From assembly GCF_001186125.1 (NCBI RefSeq), contig NW_014040345.1:48536-96333 (forward strand): a stretch of DNA of 47,798 nucleotides. The letters run 5' to 3'. The position numbers and the translations under genes were made by a program. This DNA comes from Sphaeroforma arctica JP610 (lineage: Eukaryota; Opisthokonta; Ichthyosporea; Ichthyophonida). Under the pieces are notes generated by a model. That model was not told the DNA's origin. It ran no database searches and was given only the letters and a program-made list of their open reading frames with translations. Shown one piece after another: positions 1 to 11,041 of this stretch (position 1 is the first letter of the stretch; each line of letters begins with the position of its first letter).

Positions 1-2374
1 TAATTTCCATCGAAGTTTACACCGACGCGAGCAAGCCGTCCGACGCTGTGTTCCAGATCTCGGCGTATACAAGTGAGTCGGAGCAGGTGCTGTTTGCCCT
101 GGATGGCTGTGACGCCGACAGGCTGCCAGCCATTGAGCTGCGCTCGTTTGACACAGAACCCAAGCTCATTGCGGCCTTCCTGGCGTACATCCACGAAGCT
201 CGCATCAACGTCATTACCGGGTGCAACACGTTTGGCTTTGATTGGGAATATATACTCGGAAGGTGTGCCCAGTTTGGCGTGTCGACTATGGGGTCCTCGT
301 TAAATGGGGTCAGCCAGTCTTCGACGGCCAGTGTCCGGTGGTCATCGTCAGGCGCCGGTGTGGTGGACATCCAGTACCTCAAGATGCCGGGCATAATGTG
401 AACATTTTCAAGGACATGTTCAAGCGCTCGTCGTACAAGCTGGACAGCGTTGCGGCCGACTTTGTGGGTGACCACAAGGACCCCATCACCGTGTCGGACA
501 TCTTTGATGGCTACGAGACAAGCCTCGACACCAAGAGCACCCTGTACACGGATGTGGGACTGTACTGTGTGAAAGATTCGGCCCTTGTACATGTGCTGGC
601 CCACAAGGTCACAGCCCTCATCTACCTGGTGGAGCTGTCGCGCGAGTGCAGCGTGTCCATAGACACCATCCGCATTGCCGGGCAGCAGCATCGCGTGTTT
701 TCAAATATGTACCAGACATTTGCGCCCCGGGGAATTATCCTCAACTACCCTAAGGCCATGCATGTTTCGGGTCGGGACACGCTGGGTGAGTGCCAACGAT
801 CATAAGGAAAATGTGCTGGCCGAGAAAATCAAGATGGCCAAGCGCAAGATTGTCGACGATCGACGATCTGGACTTTGCGTACGAGCCTGAAGAGTTTGAC
901 GAGAACGAACTGGTGGCCGCCAAGTACGAGGGCGCCTGTGTGCTGGAGCCTGTGCCGGGCCTTTATTACAACGTGCTGCAGTACGACTTTGACTCGTTAT
1001 ACCCCAGTGTACTCATGGCCTACAACATCTGCTACAGCACGTACCTGAGCACCGAGCCGCCTCCAAACATGGTCCCGCAGATGTACCACACTGTCAAGTG
1101 GACGTCCAAGGGCGGCGATGAGAACATCCACCACTTCCTCAAGGAGCCGGAGGGCATTGTCCCCAAGCTGCTGCGCGACCTGCTGGGCGTTCGCAAAGCC
1201 GTGAAGAAGATCCTCAAGTCGACTGAGCTGTACACGGTGCAATACAACGTGCTCGACAAGCGGCAGCAGGCGCTCAAAGTGTGCGCCAACTCGATCTACG
1301 GGGTGCTTGGAGTCCAGAAGCACGGCATGCTGCCGCTCAACGAGGGGGCCAGCAGCTGCACGGCGCTTGGCCGAATGTCCCTGGGTATTGCCGTGGCCAA
1401 GTTTGAGGAGCTGGGGGCCACGGTCGTGTACGGTGACACGGACTCGTGCTATGTGACGTTCAACGGTATTGCGGCCGATAACTTTCCGGCGCTCTGGGCT
1501 CCCGCAACGGCCACTGAGAAGGCACTGGAGGCGTGCTTCCCATAAACCCTAAAAACGAGACCATTATATTTTCAAAACGAAGACCTACGTGGCCAACAAA
1601 GTGCTTGTTGAGAAGACGCCATCGGGGGTGACGGAGCTTGTTGCAGTCCCGCCGGAAAGAGATCTCATGGTCAAGGGGCTGACGAAGCGGACCACCGCGC
1701 TTGTGATGAGGGACATCTTTATGAATATGGTTATCAAAATATTCAAAAAGGTGCCCTACACAAGCCTGGTTGAGGACCTGGCGGGGCAGATCCGCCATAT
1801 CTCCCATAACACGATGCGCATCCCACCCCTGTCGTTCTGTAAGAGTGTCCAGGTCAAGGACGCCAAGCACTACAAGATCAGGCCACTCTCCGAGAACCCC
1901 GTGCTGCTGACCAAGCGGCTGCGTGATCTCGATCTACCCGAGTCGACTACGGAGGAGTGCGAGGCTTACAAGCGTACGTGCCTGCCGGGACACATCCTGG
2001 CGAGTGTCAAGATGATGGAGCGGGGGCAACAGATCAGAGCTGGTGACCGTATCGCAGTTCTTGTAGTCCGTGGGGCTCCCAAGCAGCGCCAGCAGGACCG
2101 GATTGTGGACCTTGACTATTTCCAGGAGTCCAGAAAAAATCCCGAGCTGCCACAGTTTTCAATTGACACGGACTACTACATCAATTCCATTGTCAACCCG
2201 CTGGCCGACATCTTTTCCACTGTGTACAAGGTGGACAAGGCCATGGTCAAGGAGGTGTCTATCAAGCGGGGCACATGTCCAACACTACACAAGACTCCGG
2301 AGGACAAGGCGAACGCCGTAGTGGGCAAGGACGGGCGGACCAGAGTGCTGACCCAGTCGACGCTCCAGTTTTAG
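1..2374 (+). pseudogene. Family B DNA polymerase, viral, broken (5' end outside window)
   Basis: This would be the replicative DNA polymerase of the virus. In order, the region shows a 3'-5' exonuclease part (an ITGCNTFGFDWEYI-like Exo II stretch near 215-250), polymerase motif A (DFDSLYPSV near 985-1010), motif B (KVCANSIYGVLG near 1275-1310), motif C (YGDTDS near 1430-1450) and a thumb/C-terminal part ending in a stop at 2374. These motifs are diagnostic of B-family polymerases, and the spacing fits a viral enzyme. It is broken by about four interruptions. The start of the gene lies upstream of the window. A convergent gene follows on the other strand after an AT-rich gap of about 65 bases. 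Confidence 0.95.
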
Positions 2375-2439
2375 GATGTTGTATTTTTATTTTTACAATA
2401 AACATTTTTAATTCTATTTTCTTTTTTTATAGATATTTT

Positions 2440-3294
2440 CTAGAACTCCGTACCCACCAGCCCGTTCTTGGGCGTGTATGGTCGAAGCAGCGCAAATTGA
2501 AGTCGAAGCAGCGCAAATTGAAATTCGTCGGGTACGTTAGTAGCTGCAAAACGTGCCTCCTCAATGTGGCGGGCATCTACCGGCAAAACAAAGGACTCAT
2601 CCTCCATGTTGTGCAGCATGCACAGCTGCGACCTAGCTAGCACAATGCGCTGGATGTGTACACGACGCTTGAGACTAGTGCGGACGAAGAACTTTGAAAC
2701 GTTGTATTTTGTCGCTTTGCTCAGGCTACTTTCAGCAATTGCTGTTTCAATGAGACTGCAGCTGGCTAGGTAGAAGGACTGCAGAAACTCATCCATTTCC
2801 TTGACTATATAGAGTTGGTCGGCAAACAAATACACCACCGTGGCGACTCTGGAGGGCTCGATCGACGCAAGTTTGGCGATCTTTCGGATATAGCCATTTG
2901 CCACAGCTTGGCGACTACCCTTGATGTTCGCGGCGCGTTGCAACTCGCGCAGGGGCACGACCTCAGCATAGTTTGGTTGCAGGCTGACTAGTAGCATAGA
3001 CATGATATCTCGTTTGTGGGGCTGTGGTATTTCTAATCTCTGGTATAAAGTGTAGTCGAAGGCCGGGACAGGTGTGGCCTGGCGGACAATGAGCTCTCTC
3101 TGGCGACTCAAGGTTGACTCGTTGAACATGTCTATAAAGTGTCTGGAAAAGTAACTTGGCTCTAGTTTCGTCATCAGGTATTTATTGACAATGCGTGCAA
3201 CTAGTTCTCGTTCGCGGACACTACTGACCAGCGAGTAGCTGGTAATGTGGCTGAACTGCGCACGGAACGTATCGGGAAAGGGGAGTTGCGACAT
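2440..3294 (-). CDS. Unknown viral protein, 284 residues
   Basis: One open frame of 284 codons runs from an ATG at 3294 to a stop at 2440, between the polymerase and the helicase. It is helix-rich with many charged residues. I see no signal peptide, no membrane segment and no family motif I can name. The C-terminal part contains a short direct duplication (21-base units near 2480-2522) that repeats LQFALLR-like residues. AT-rich sequence flanks both ends, as for the other genes of the block. A viral transcription or replication accessory protein is possible, but that is only a guess from position. Confidence 0.7.
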   Translation of the reverse strand: MSQLPFPDTFRAQFSHITSYSLVSSVRERELVARIVNKYLMTKLEPSYFSRHFIDMFNESTLSRQRELIVRQATPVPAFDYTLYQRLEIPQPHKRDIMSMLLVSLQPNYAEVVPLRELQRAANIKGSRQAVANGYIRKIAKLASIEPSRVATVVYLFADQLYIVKEMDEFLQSFYLASCSLIETAIAESSLSKATKYNVSKFFVRTSLKRRVHIQRIVLARSQLCMLHNMEDESFVLPVDARHIEEARFAATNVPDEFQFALLRLQFALLRPYTPKNGLVGTEF

Positions 3295-3349
3295 TATTTA
3301 TTTATTAAAATCATCGTATGCAAAGTCAAACACTAATGAAAAAGGAAAA

Positions 3350-5401
3350 TCAGTTTTTCGCGTCTACCGGCATATTGTCCGTCTTATCATCCAGTATCGC
3401 GTCGAGCGAGTTCTTCTGGGCCATGTGCTCAAAGAAGCCCGAGGCACACCCATCATGCACATAGTACTCCTGCGACTCAAGGCTTGCTGTGTACAGGCGG
3501 TACTTGACAAACTCGTTGCCGACCAGAATGTCATTCATGATGGTGGTCTCAATGATGCGCTCCTTCGTCACGTCGCCCCGGACGTACAGGTTCACCGCTA
3601 TGTGCTTGGCGTGGTCAATGACTGGGATCGCCATCTTAACCACGTAGCGCTCGTCCTCAAAGCGAAGCCGAAGTGGACTGGTCATGTTGAACGTCTCAAA
3701 GAAGGTGCGTATGCGTTTCCAGCTCACATGTGTCACAACCCGCTCCAAAATGGGTACCTGGTTGGCGTAGTGGATAAACTAGTGGGAGCTCAGGACCAGT
3801 GCGCACACAAAGGCCTTCTTGGACATGATCATGGTTAGCAGGGGGCCCGCCCGTGGACGGATTAGTTCCCAGGCCTCCAGCCACTTCTGGTTCATGGACG
3901 AGTTGGCGCTGCCATTTATGAGCACCGACATCACATTGCCCATCCCCATGCCGGACTTGTACGAGTGCGCGCGACTTGCATACGTGGCATCCAGCATCAG
4001 CATAATGGCCATATCCTTTAGGGTTTTACGTTGTTACCCGCCATAATGTCCTCGGCCCACATGTTGACCCTCTTGGACCTTGCTGTGACCACATCAGAGA
4101 GCTGGATGAACTTGAAGAGGCTGATGCAAAACTCAATGTCTTCCCCCAGCAGCTGTGCGGCCTGTGTGATGAGCTTGGGGCGCGGGGGCCCGTCCGTGTC
4201 TTTGCCACGGTTACACAGCTCCTCACTGGCCGGGCGGAGATCTAGTGTTGGAGGCCAGCATGTTGCACAGCATTGCATCGCGATTTAGGTACGGGATAAT
4301 GGCCTGCTTGGTGTTGTGTAGCATGATGATCCTGTTCTTGGTGCGCGTGAGCCCCACATGGTGGGTATTGGGCACCTTGAGCGGATCGGCGTCGCCTAAA
4401 CCCTAAAACCCCTAAAATCGGTCCTCGTCCTCGTCGTCCTCGTTGCGGACTGTCATGTCGTCGGACGGCACGTCAATGGGAAACTTAAAGTCTGGTGACC
4501 GCACCAGGTAGCTGATAAAGGTGGAGATGGGCGAGGGCCGGGGGCTGTTGTGCTTGAACGAATGGGCTGTGTGTCGGTCACTGCCGTTGTAGACGCAGCG
4601 CAGCTGCAATGGTTAGCTTGAGGTCCCTGTAGAGGTCCTGCTCGGGGTACGTGGCGTCGCCGTACACAACGTACTCGGGCAACTTGGTGTTGCCAGTCCC
4701 GGTTATAACGTTGGGGCTCTGGGTACTGGTGTTGATGAACTTGCACACGCCGTCTGGGACCCGAAATCTCGTTGAGAGCATGAGGTGGGTCCAGGGCTCG
4801 TTAAAGTACAGCTCGGGCTGGCAAAAGTACGTGTCTGAGGCCCCAGTTGATGGTCTGCAGCGAGTCGCCCACCAGAACCTTCTGGGTGTGCCCGGTCTGG
4901 CCACCGGCAACGGAGCGTAGGGCGTAAAAGTACAGGGGGGAGAGGTCCTGGGCCTCGTCAACAATGACCACGTCGTAGTGGATGTCGAGGGGGTCCTCAA
5001 TAGCCACCATGAGCTGGAGGTCAGTGACAACCGAATACAGCGAGTGGAAGATATGGACGTCCACCGCAAGCCGCCGCCGCCCTCTTGCGCGTGTCCGTTT
5101 TGAGCCACGATGAGTAGGCTAGAATGAGGATCCTTTTTCCTATGGCCTCGCGACTGAGGCGGTCAACGATGGCCAGCATGGTGAAGGTCTTGCCCGCACC
5201 GGCACAGGCCATGAGGGTGACTTTGTCGCCGCGGGCAACGGCATCTATGGCCATCTGCTGCTCGGCGGTCGGGGCTCGGAGGCCGTGTCCGTGGGGTGTG
5301 GGTTGGTGGGAGGGTGCGGGTGTGCGTGTGAGGTTGGGTCGGGGGGCAAGTGTGATGGGTGTGTTATCCACGGGCATGACTGGTTGAGTAGCAATCAACA
5401 T
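3350..5401 (-). pseudogene. Superfamily 1 (UvrD/Dda-like) helicase, viral, broken
   Basis: Helicase motifs run in order down the minus strand. They are a QQ-containing Q-motif region, Walker A (ACAGAGKTFTM near 5200), Walker B with the SF1 signature (DEAQDLSP near 4950), motif III (LVGDSLQTINWG near 4860), a STRFRVP motif IV-like segment (near 4770) and a motif VI-like HHVGLTRTKNR segment (near 4350). The part from about 4250 down to 3350 has no motif I recognise. It is probably the C-terminal domain of the same gene but could be a separate one. The start was taken as the ATG at 5401 because AT-rich promoter-like sequence lies upstream. The gene is broken by several interruptions. In the virus it would unwind DNA in replication or recombination. 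Confidence 0.85.
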
Positions 5402-5536
5402 GGTTGTGTGCTGTAGCTGTGTGTTGTTTGTAATGTAGATGTGCACATGTAAACTGAATTGTGGGCCTTGCAAACACGCATGTATATTGAAAATTCAATT
5501 ATTCATTTTATTTTTATATTTTTGAATGCTCATAGA

Positions 5537-6920
5537 CTAGGACTGGCTGATCGACCCTTGGACGATTTTTGGTTTGTTTTGGAGTTTCTCGTCCAGCAGC
5601 CCATGGTAGTATACCTCGTAGTTCCCGCGCTGCATATCCGCATACGTCACCTTGGCCACATACTCTGTGTTGGGCTTGGTCTTGTCTGGGCGCAGCTTGA
5701 CAAACTCAAACTGCCCAGCCTCGTACCTATACTCGGCAATGCAGTCCTTCGTAAACCGCGCGTGGAACGGCACCCGCTTGTCTTCAAATGGCACCAGGCC
5801 ATCGCGGGTCCCAACTATCAGCACAGAGTGCTTCTCCCTATCGGGCAGCGCCTCCACTGGCCTCACCCGAAAGTCTATAGACTGCAGCTTCTGTGGCTTG
5901 AACTTGATCACCCCGCCGGCGTACACGCTCGCCAGCTTGAAGCACACCCCGTCGTGCACTGCGAGGTCCAGCCCCCCAAACAGCTCCCTGTACATGCCCC
6001 CTGGGTATGTCTGGATGATCTGCAGCCTGTACTTGTCCACGGCCACGGTACCGTCGGGACCCAGCATCGTCTGCAGCATTGCGCGGCGGGCCGCAAAGGG
6101 CTTCTCAATCCACACCTCATTGTGCACCATCACCAGGTCCAGCACGTGCACAACGTCTCCACACACCTCGCAGTCCAGCACCGTGGCCCTGCTAGGCCTA
6201 CGAACCGCTGTGACGCCTCGCCAATGGGCACCACCTCGCCCGTGATGTACACCAAGTACGCGAGGTCACCACACCACCAGCAGGGCGCGCGACCCGTCGT
6301 ACTTGTACATGACCACTGAGTCGGGGGCAATGGGGGTTGTTGGCAACAGCGTGCCCGCCTGTGCGATGGGGAAAGTCAGCTTGCCCATGATGCGCATCGC
6401 CAACAGCTCACCGTAGATGGTCTGTGACCACACACGGTCCGGGATCAGCACCTCGCGTACAAACGTATTGACGCTGGGCACAAACTCGTCGTCCTGGAAC
6501 CCAAACTCGGACATTGCAACGCCGCCCTCGAGCTCAATCTCTATCATGTACATCTTGAACCCCGCCGTCATGGTATCCACAAACTCGACGGTGTACGTCG
6601 CCGGCCCCGCGGACAGCTTGACACCTGAAAAATTGGTGGTGGTCTTGATGCGACTCACACCGACAAGTTCATCCTCTCCAACTGATTCACTGGGGGTCTT
6701 TGATGAGACGTAGTACGCCCAGTGGGCAAACCTAAACAGCGCAAGTGTGCGCTTGCACTCCCAGACTGTGTTGTTGTCGTCAAACGACGTCACTGAGCGC
6801 AGCCCATCTTTAGAACCATTGTGCATCGTCTGCGTGAGCCGCTTCTCGTACACGGGTGGCCCATTGAGATGGCGCATGCGATACATGCACACGGGCCTCA
6901 ATCTCAATTTTCTCGGACAT
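5537..6920 (-). pseudogene. mRNA capping enzyme (triphosphatase + guanylyltransferase), viral, broken
   Basis: The N-terminal part looks like a tunnel-type (TTM) RNA triphosphatase, with acidic EIEIEAR and EIELEG strands. The guanylyltransferase part follows: motif I KYDGSR with the lysine that would take GMP (near 6300), then a DGVCFK motif IV-like segment and a KFKP motif V-like segment (near 5900-5960). The order triphosphatase then guanylyltransferase matches the large capping subunit of nucleocytoviruses, which make their own 5' caps in the cytoplasm. No methyltransferase domain is evident before the stop at 5537. The start at 6920 (MSEKIEIEAR) fits because the first acidic strand begins there. 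It has roughly two or three breaks. Confidence 0.88.
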
Positions 6921-7009
6921 GGCGGTTGCGTTAATCTTTTTTTGTTGTTGCATTTGTATATACATATATACGTGTATACAAATGATAGCTTTTCGTTTTT
7001 TTTCTTCTT
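6921..7009. promoter_or_regulatory. AT-rich intergenic spacer with a 34 bp imperfect palindrome
   Basis: This gap lies between the end of the glycosyltransferase gene and the start of the capping-enzyme gene, both on the minus strand. It contains an imperfect inverted repeat at 6951-6984 whose ends read CATTTGTATA and TATACAAATG. It is flanked by runs of T. A hairpin here could mark transcript ends for the upstream gene, as hairpins do in some giant viruses, or it could be part of an AT-rich promoter for the capping gene. The palindrome is seen directly; the role is inferred. Confidence 0.5.
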
Positions 7010-7710
7010 CTATACAAGCGTGGTCTCAAGGTTGTTGGTACTGTATCCACACTGCACGGTAAACGACAGGGGGTACGCGGTGTTGTACTCGGCCACCGTC
7101 ATGGGCTTGTGGGCTGCCTGTCCTGGCGTATGACCCCAGAAGAAAGGGAAGAATACATAGAACGGGAATATGGTAATGTGCGAAAATATGCTGTACAGTA
7201 CATGGTCAAACATTAGCGGCCCAGTCCTCTCAAATGGATGAGCCGTAGGGCACCCCCAGAAGAACATAGGTTGCAGCTTCAGCAGCGTGTAGGTGATCAG
7301 GTTGCCGCGCGAGCTCCCAATCACACTATTTGCGAGCCCCCGGGCATTCTCCTTCTCTTGTCCTACAAAAGGCCTGTGCGGTTGCACGCTGTAATGATGG
7401 ACCCAAAGTCCTTGCCCAGATCCACCATGTCGCTGTCAATGTAGATGCCGCCATACTTGTACAAGATCTCAAGCCGCGCAACGTCTGCCTTACCACAGTA
7501 CTGTGGTTCAGCGTCAAATACTGCACTGTTCTCCGTTAGCACACTGCGGATATTGTTGTTGTCCCAGAGCATGTACTCGAACCCGTTTGCCGCACACCAG
7601 GTCCTAAACGTCGCCATCCACCCAAGCACAGCTGCTGGTGCCTCTTTTCCATGTTGCACACGGGCATTTTGTGCCAGCCCGTTGATGCGGTCCACAAGGT
7701 CCGAATGCAT
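7010..7710 (-). pseudogene. DXD-type glycosyltransferase (GT32/Och1-like), viral, broken
   Basis: The N-terminal half holds the hallmark of the sugar-binding DXD family: KADVARLEILYKYGGIYIDSD, with the DSD metal/nucleotide-sugar site near 7435-7450. Conserved upstream elements are also present (an aromatic-rich MLWDNNN segment). This family transfers sugars from nucleotide-sugar donors, and giant viruses use it for virion glycans or host glycan modification. The C-terminal half is hydrophobic in places (IFSHITIFPFYVFFPFFWG), which suggests membrane contact. It has about one break. It is followed by the AT-rich palindromic spacer. Confidence 0.82.
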
Positions 7711-7751
7711 TTTTTTTTTGTGATTTATTGAATGTTCTATTTTATTTTATT

Positions 7752-8481
7752 TTAAAATGAGTACCGTTTATTCTTCTTATTATCCATGACCATAAAGGCT
7801 ACTACACCCAATACGACCAACACAGCAACTCCAACACCCCCAATAAGAAGCCAGTTTGTCTCTGGCTCCTCTTCTTCCTCCACTGAGGCAACTGCAATTG
7901 CTTCCACCACTTCGCCACTGACACCCTCGTCGTCCTCCTCCTCCTCAACAACCTCTTCCTCTACTACCTCTTCTGTTGCAACCGTGTTGTTGGCGATAAA
8001 GGCGTTCAGACCACTTCCACTGGTCACAATCCTGAACCGGAATTTGTCCACAACGACACCACCCGTAATATCGTCTGGTACAAACGTCTGGTTAGAATCC
8101 TTGGTCGCAAATTTCACGCCGTCGTCCGTCTTTATTCGGACGACGGACTCATTTGTATCACTGGACACTGGGGTCACTGTGAAGACGGTTTTCGTTGAGC
8201 TATCCGATGACACAACCACAATCCCCTGCTGAAAGTATATATACCCACCGTTGATACTCATGGTGTACTTGTTGGGCTTGTCACTGACAGGGTCGAACCG
8301 TATGTCGACTCCATTGGTACCGTACCCCAGACGACCCCAGACGCTGGGGTGTTGCCGAGAGTGAACTGACGTTCATGGCACCCTTGTTCAGCTGTAGATC
8401 GATGCGGCCCACGGCTTTATCCAACACGCTGAGTTGCTTCTCAAGACCCGTGTTGAGTAGGGCATAGTCTATCGTGCTCAT
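7752..8481 (-). pseudogene. C-terminally anchored membrane protein, unknown family, viral, broken
   Basis: The main frame begins with a beta-rich, Ser/Thr/Val-rich region. An acidic linker follows (EEVVEEEVVEEEEDDE-type run near 7930-7975), then a single hydrophobic segment (LLIGGVGVAVLVVLGVVAFMV) and a short basic tail KNKR. This is the layout of a virion surface or structural protein with its bulk outside the membrane. The N-terminal part starts at an ATG at 8481 (MSTIDYALL). There is about one break. I do not recognise the family. AT-rich spacers lie on both sides. Confidence 0.65.
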
Positions 8482-8606
8482 GACGGTTTACACACAGATG
8501 GTTTATATAGACTTGGAAAAAATGGGTTTTTTATTAAATAGATTAAAAATTCGAACAGACCTTGCAAGTTTTTGTTTTTTTTCTTCAAGTTCTAAACGGC
8601 TAATGT

Positions 8607-8822
8607 ATGAATAAAATGAACAAAAAATCCGCAAAGCGTAGCACCAAGGTCATCCAAAGGGAGATTGATGACCGCGTAATCGAGATCCAGGCGCCAACGT
8701 CCTCCATCAACTGGTCACTCGTGTTTGCACTCGCTGTCCTGGGGCTCTCTTCGATCCTCGCCATGGTTGCGTATACCAGGCGAATCCCAAATATCAACAG
8801 TCAAAAATCACGCCCATCGTAA
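8607..8822 (+). CDS. Small single-pass membrane protein, 71 residues, viral
   Basis: A short open frame has a basic, charged N-terminus (MNKMNKKSAKRSTK), one hydrophobic helix (WSLVFALAVLGLSSILAMVAY) and a basic tail. An AT-rich, T-run spacer (8505-8600) precedes it. Its 3' end overlaps the end of the packaging ATPase gene on the other strand by about 15 bases. Small proteins of this shape are common virion membrane components of nucleocytoviruses, but no specific family is recognised. The frame looks whole. Confidence 0.6.
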   Translation: MNKMNKKSAKRSTKVIQREIDDRVIEIQAPTSSINWSLVFALAVLGLSSILAMVAYTRRIPNINSQKSRPS

Positions 8823-10247
8823 AAGCTCGACGTTATGTTTTGGATTATACCTCATGTAGTGAGATTCCCAGAAAGAGTGAGACCCAAGCTTAAAAGACGA
8901 CGGGTACGGCTTGGCCCTGTAGTAAAACAGCCGATTCCTCCAGTTGTTGCCGTAAACATTGCGATCTCCAACGAGGGCCATGAATGGAGTCGCAGTGACA
9001 ATATTGAAGATTTCGATGAACAGTTTTTTAGATGGCACAAAGCTAAAGAACTCATCGTAGAGTCGATCGCGTTCGGATACTGGGTCCGTACCCATCGTGA
9101 TGATGGCATTCATAGATTTGCGCACCTCTGGTGTCACATTCGTATACTGCTGCCCACACAGAAGTATAAAGATCGAGTAGTGGCGAGAGTTGTTGAATAC
9201 TGCCGATAGCTTGTTAAGCTGCGAGCGGTAGCCACTAATATCGTCCATTACCATGGCCATGTTGCTGCGGGTGTGTAACTCACCACCAATATGATTTTCC
9301 CGCTTAACAACATTATACTGCTTCTGGGTATTTGCGACGCTCTGGATGGTTTCGGCCGTCACCTCATCTGTCACATAGTGGAACGCTTCTGGGATGATGG
9401 GGGCCCAATCGTTAGATACAGCGGACTTATTCCCGGTAAACAGCACTGTAGAGTCAAACATGCCCCGCTTTTCATACAGCAGCGACTTTAAATTGTCGAG
9501 TTGTGGGTCACCGTGTCGTCGGCGAAGCAGTAAAGGCCGTCTATAGACACCTCCACCCCGACATACGGCTCCGCAGCAGAGATGTTCTTAGTCACACGAA
9601 CATATCCACCAATGCCACTGTCTGGTGCACGGGCATACTGAATAGTGCCGTCCGAACACGTTTTACAGGCATAGCCGTCGTGGTAGCTGAGAACGGTGGA
9701 TGTTGTGGACTCTCATGGTTGCGTGATTGATACGACAATGAATAAACGTTGTCGTCAGCACATCAAACGTTGAAGGATCAAGTCGGCTGTAGGCACGACA
9801 GTTGGATACCCTTCATACAACCCGTAGGTAGGTACATCGAGGTGTGAGAAGTACACTTTCCGCTGTGCACACGACAATCGACTCGGTTTTGACATTGTAG
9901 AGCACGAGCTTGTGGTCCCCCGTAACCACATATGGATCACTGTCAGCCTGGTGGATCGTGTACATCTGATCGATACCGCGGACCTTGTTGAGGACCCGGC
10001 GTGGGCGGATGTCAGGACACAGGAGCAGGTCCCCAACAACCACCTTGTCAATCCGTTGAAGAACCCCTGAGCACATCTTGACGAGAGTGTCGGGCGCCAT
10101 GCACTTACCAAGGCCACTGCGCCCACATACGAGGACCTTGGACCCGTCCATGGACTCTTCGTCACCCCGTTTCCAGGGACTAATACTGTCGGGATTCCAT
10201 TCTTTGAGATGAAGTTTGTCCAGTGTTGTATCGGTGGTTTTGGACAT
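8808..10247 (-). pseudogene. A32-type DNA packaging ATPase, viral, split by an intein, broken
   Basis: The N-terminal part (from about 10247) carries KVLVCGRSGLGK, a Walker A loop, which is interrupted by an intein directly after GK. The part after the intein (about 9500 down to 8808) carries Walker B MAMVMDDI (near 9240) and a sensor-like FILLCGQQ segment (near 9160). These features match the FtsK/HerA-family ATPase that pumps genomes into capsids and is a core gene of this virus phylum. The start was placed at MSKTTDTT (10247), although an in-frame ATG lies 36 bases upstream. A few breaks are present. It converges on the small membrane protein gene. Confidence 0.88.
9500..10103 (-). other. 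Mini-intein inside the packaging ATPase
   Basis: Splicing-domain signatures are visible. The N-terminal cysteine sits in CMAPDTLV, straight after the GK of Walker A. A block-B-like VTGDHK with the TxxH pattern lies near 9920. The C-terminal end is a His-Asn pair (DTVTHN) followed by serine, the usual first residue of a C-extein. At about 600 bases (around 200 codons) it is the size of a mini-intein with no room for a typical LAGLIDADG endonuclease, and no such motif was seen. The site between GK and S/T of a P-loop is a favoured intein target in ATPases. Like its host gene it is a fossil. Confidence 0.85.
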
Positions 10248-10360
10248 CGTGTGTGTATGTGTGTCTTTTTGTTTCTGTTCCACCTCGACTATAACGTATG
10301 TTACACACCTAAACTTGGTTTTTTATATATTTTGCTTTTGAATATAATAAACTGTCAACT

Positions 10361-11041
10361 ATGGGGGGTAATATATCAAAGAGTTTTCGCGAGCAGACAA
10401 TGACCATGGTGAGCGATGTGTTTGTGTCCGCATCTACAGACATATCGAACCAGACAAGCAGCAACAACATCTCCCTGCAGACTATAATCTTTAATGGCAC
10501 GTATGGCGGCAACTTTACCTCGTCACAGACGTCAGACATTACCTCCAAGACGGTGCAGGTGGTTGTCAACAGCACGTCGAACGAGGTCACGAGCGCCATA
10601 GAGAACATGCTGATTGACTGGTTCGAGCAGAATCTGGATCAAACCCAGGATGGACTGACAACGTCCAAGAACAAGTCGGAAGTCGTGGACATTGTGAGGC
10701 AGTCCGTCCACTCCAACATTGACGCCGTCTTCAAGACCAGGGTCGACAACACACTAAAGTCTACCAACTCGTCCACACAGTCTTACAGTTTTGTGGGTAA
10801 GGTGGAGGGCGACTGCCAAATGGACCAGACGTCAATCATTGACTCCTTGTCTGAGCAGTTTGCCACGACACTTGTGCAGAATGTGCTGGACTTGCTGGGG
10901 GTCATCACAACCGACAAGGAGTCCACCCTGAACACGTCCCAGGAGAACACCGGCTCGTTTAGCACAACCATGCTTATCATGCTGGCCATTATTGCGGTTG
11001 CGATCCTGGCCATTGTCATTATATTTAAATTCAAGAAATAG
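10361..11041 (+). CDS. L1R/E248R-like myristoylated membrane protein, viral
   Basis: An open frame of 226 codons begins MGGNISKS, a classic N-myristoylation signal (Gly2, Ser6). It ends with one strong membrane helix (TMLIMLAIIAVAILAIVIIF) and a short basic tail KFKK. The middle is rich in Ser, Thr, Asn and Gln. This layout matches the myristoylated entry/fusion family of nucleocytoviruses (poxvirus L1R/F9L, asfarvirus E248R, iridovirus myristylated protein). The frame looks whole. Its stop abuts the stop of the convergent paralogue gene on the other strand. AT-rich sequence upstream (10290-10360) could hold the promoter. Confidence 0.8.
   Translation: MGGNISKSFREQTMTMVSDVFVSASTDISNQTSSNNISLQTIIFNGTYGGNFTSSQTSDITSKTVQVVVNSTSNEVTSAIENMLIDWFEQNLDQTQDGLTTSKNKSEVVDIVRQSVHSNIDAVFKTRVDNTLKSTNSSTQSYSFVGKVEGDCQMDQTSIIDSLSEQFATTLVQNVLDLLGVITTDKESTLNTSQENTGSFSTTMLIMLAIIAVAILAIVIIFKFKK

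Noticed and set aside
5459-6319. A 286-codon + strand frame over the capping-enzyme gene
   Set aside because: It is a shadow. The minus strand holds the KYDGSR and DGVCFK guanylyltransferase motifs.
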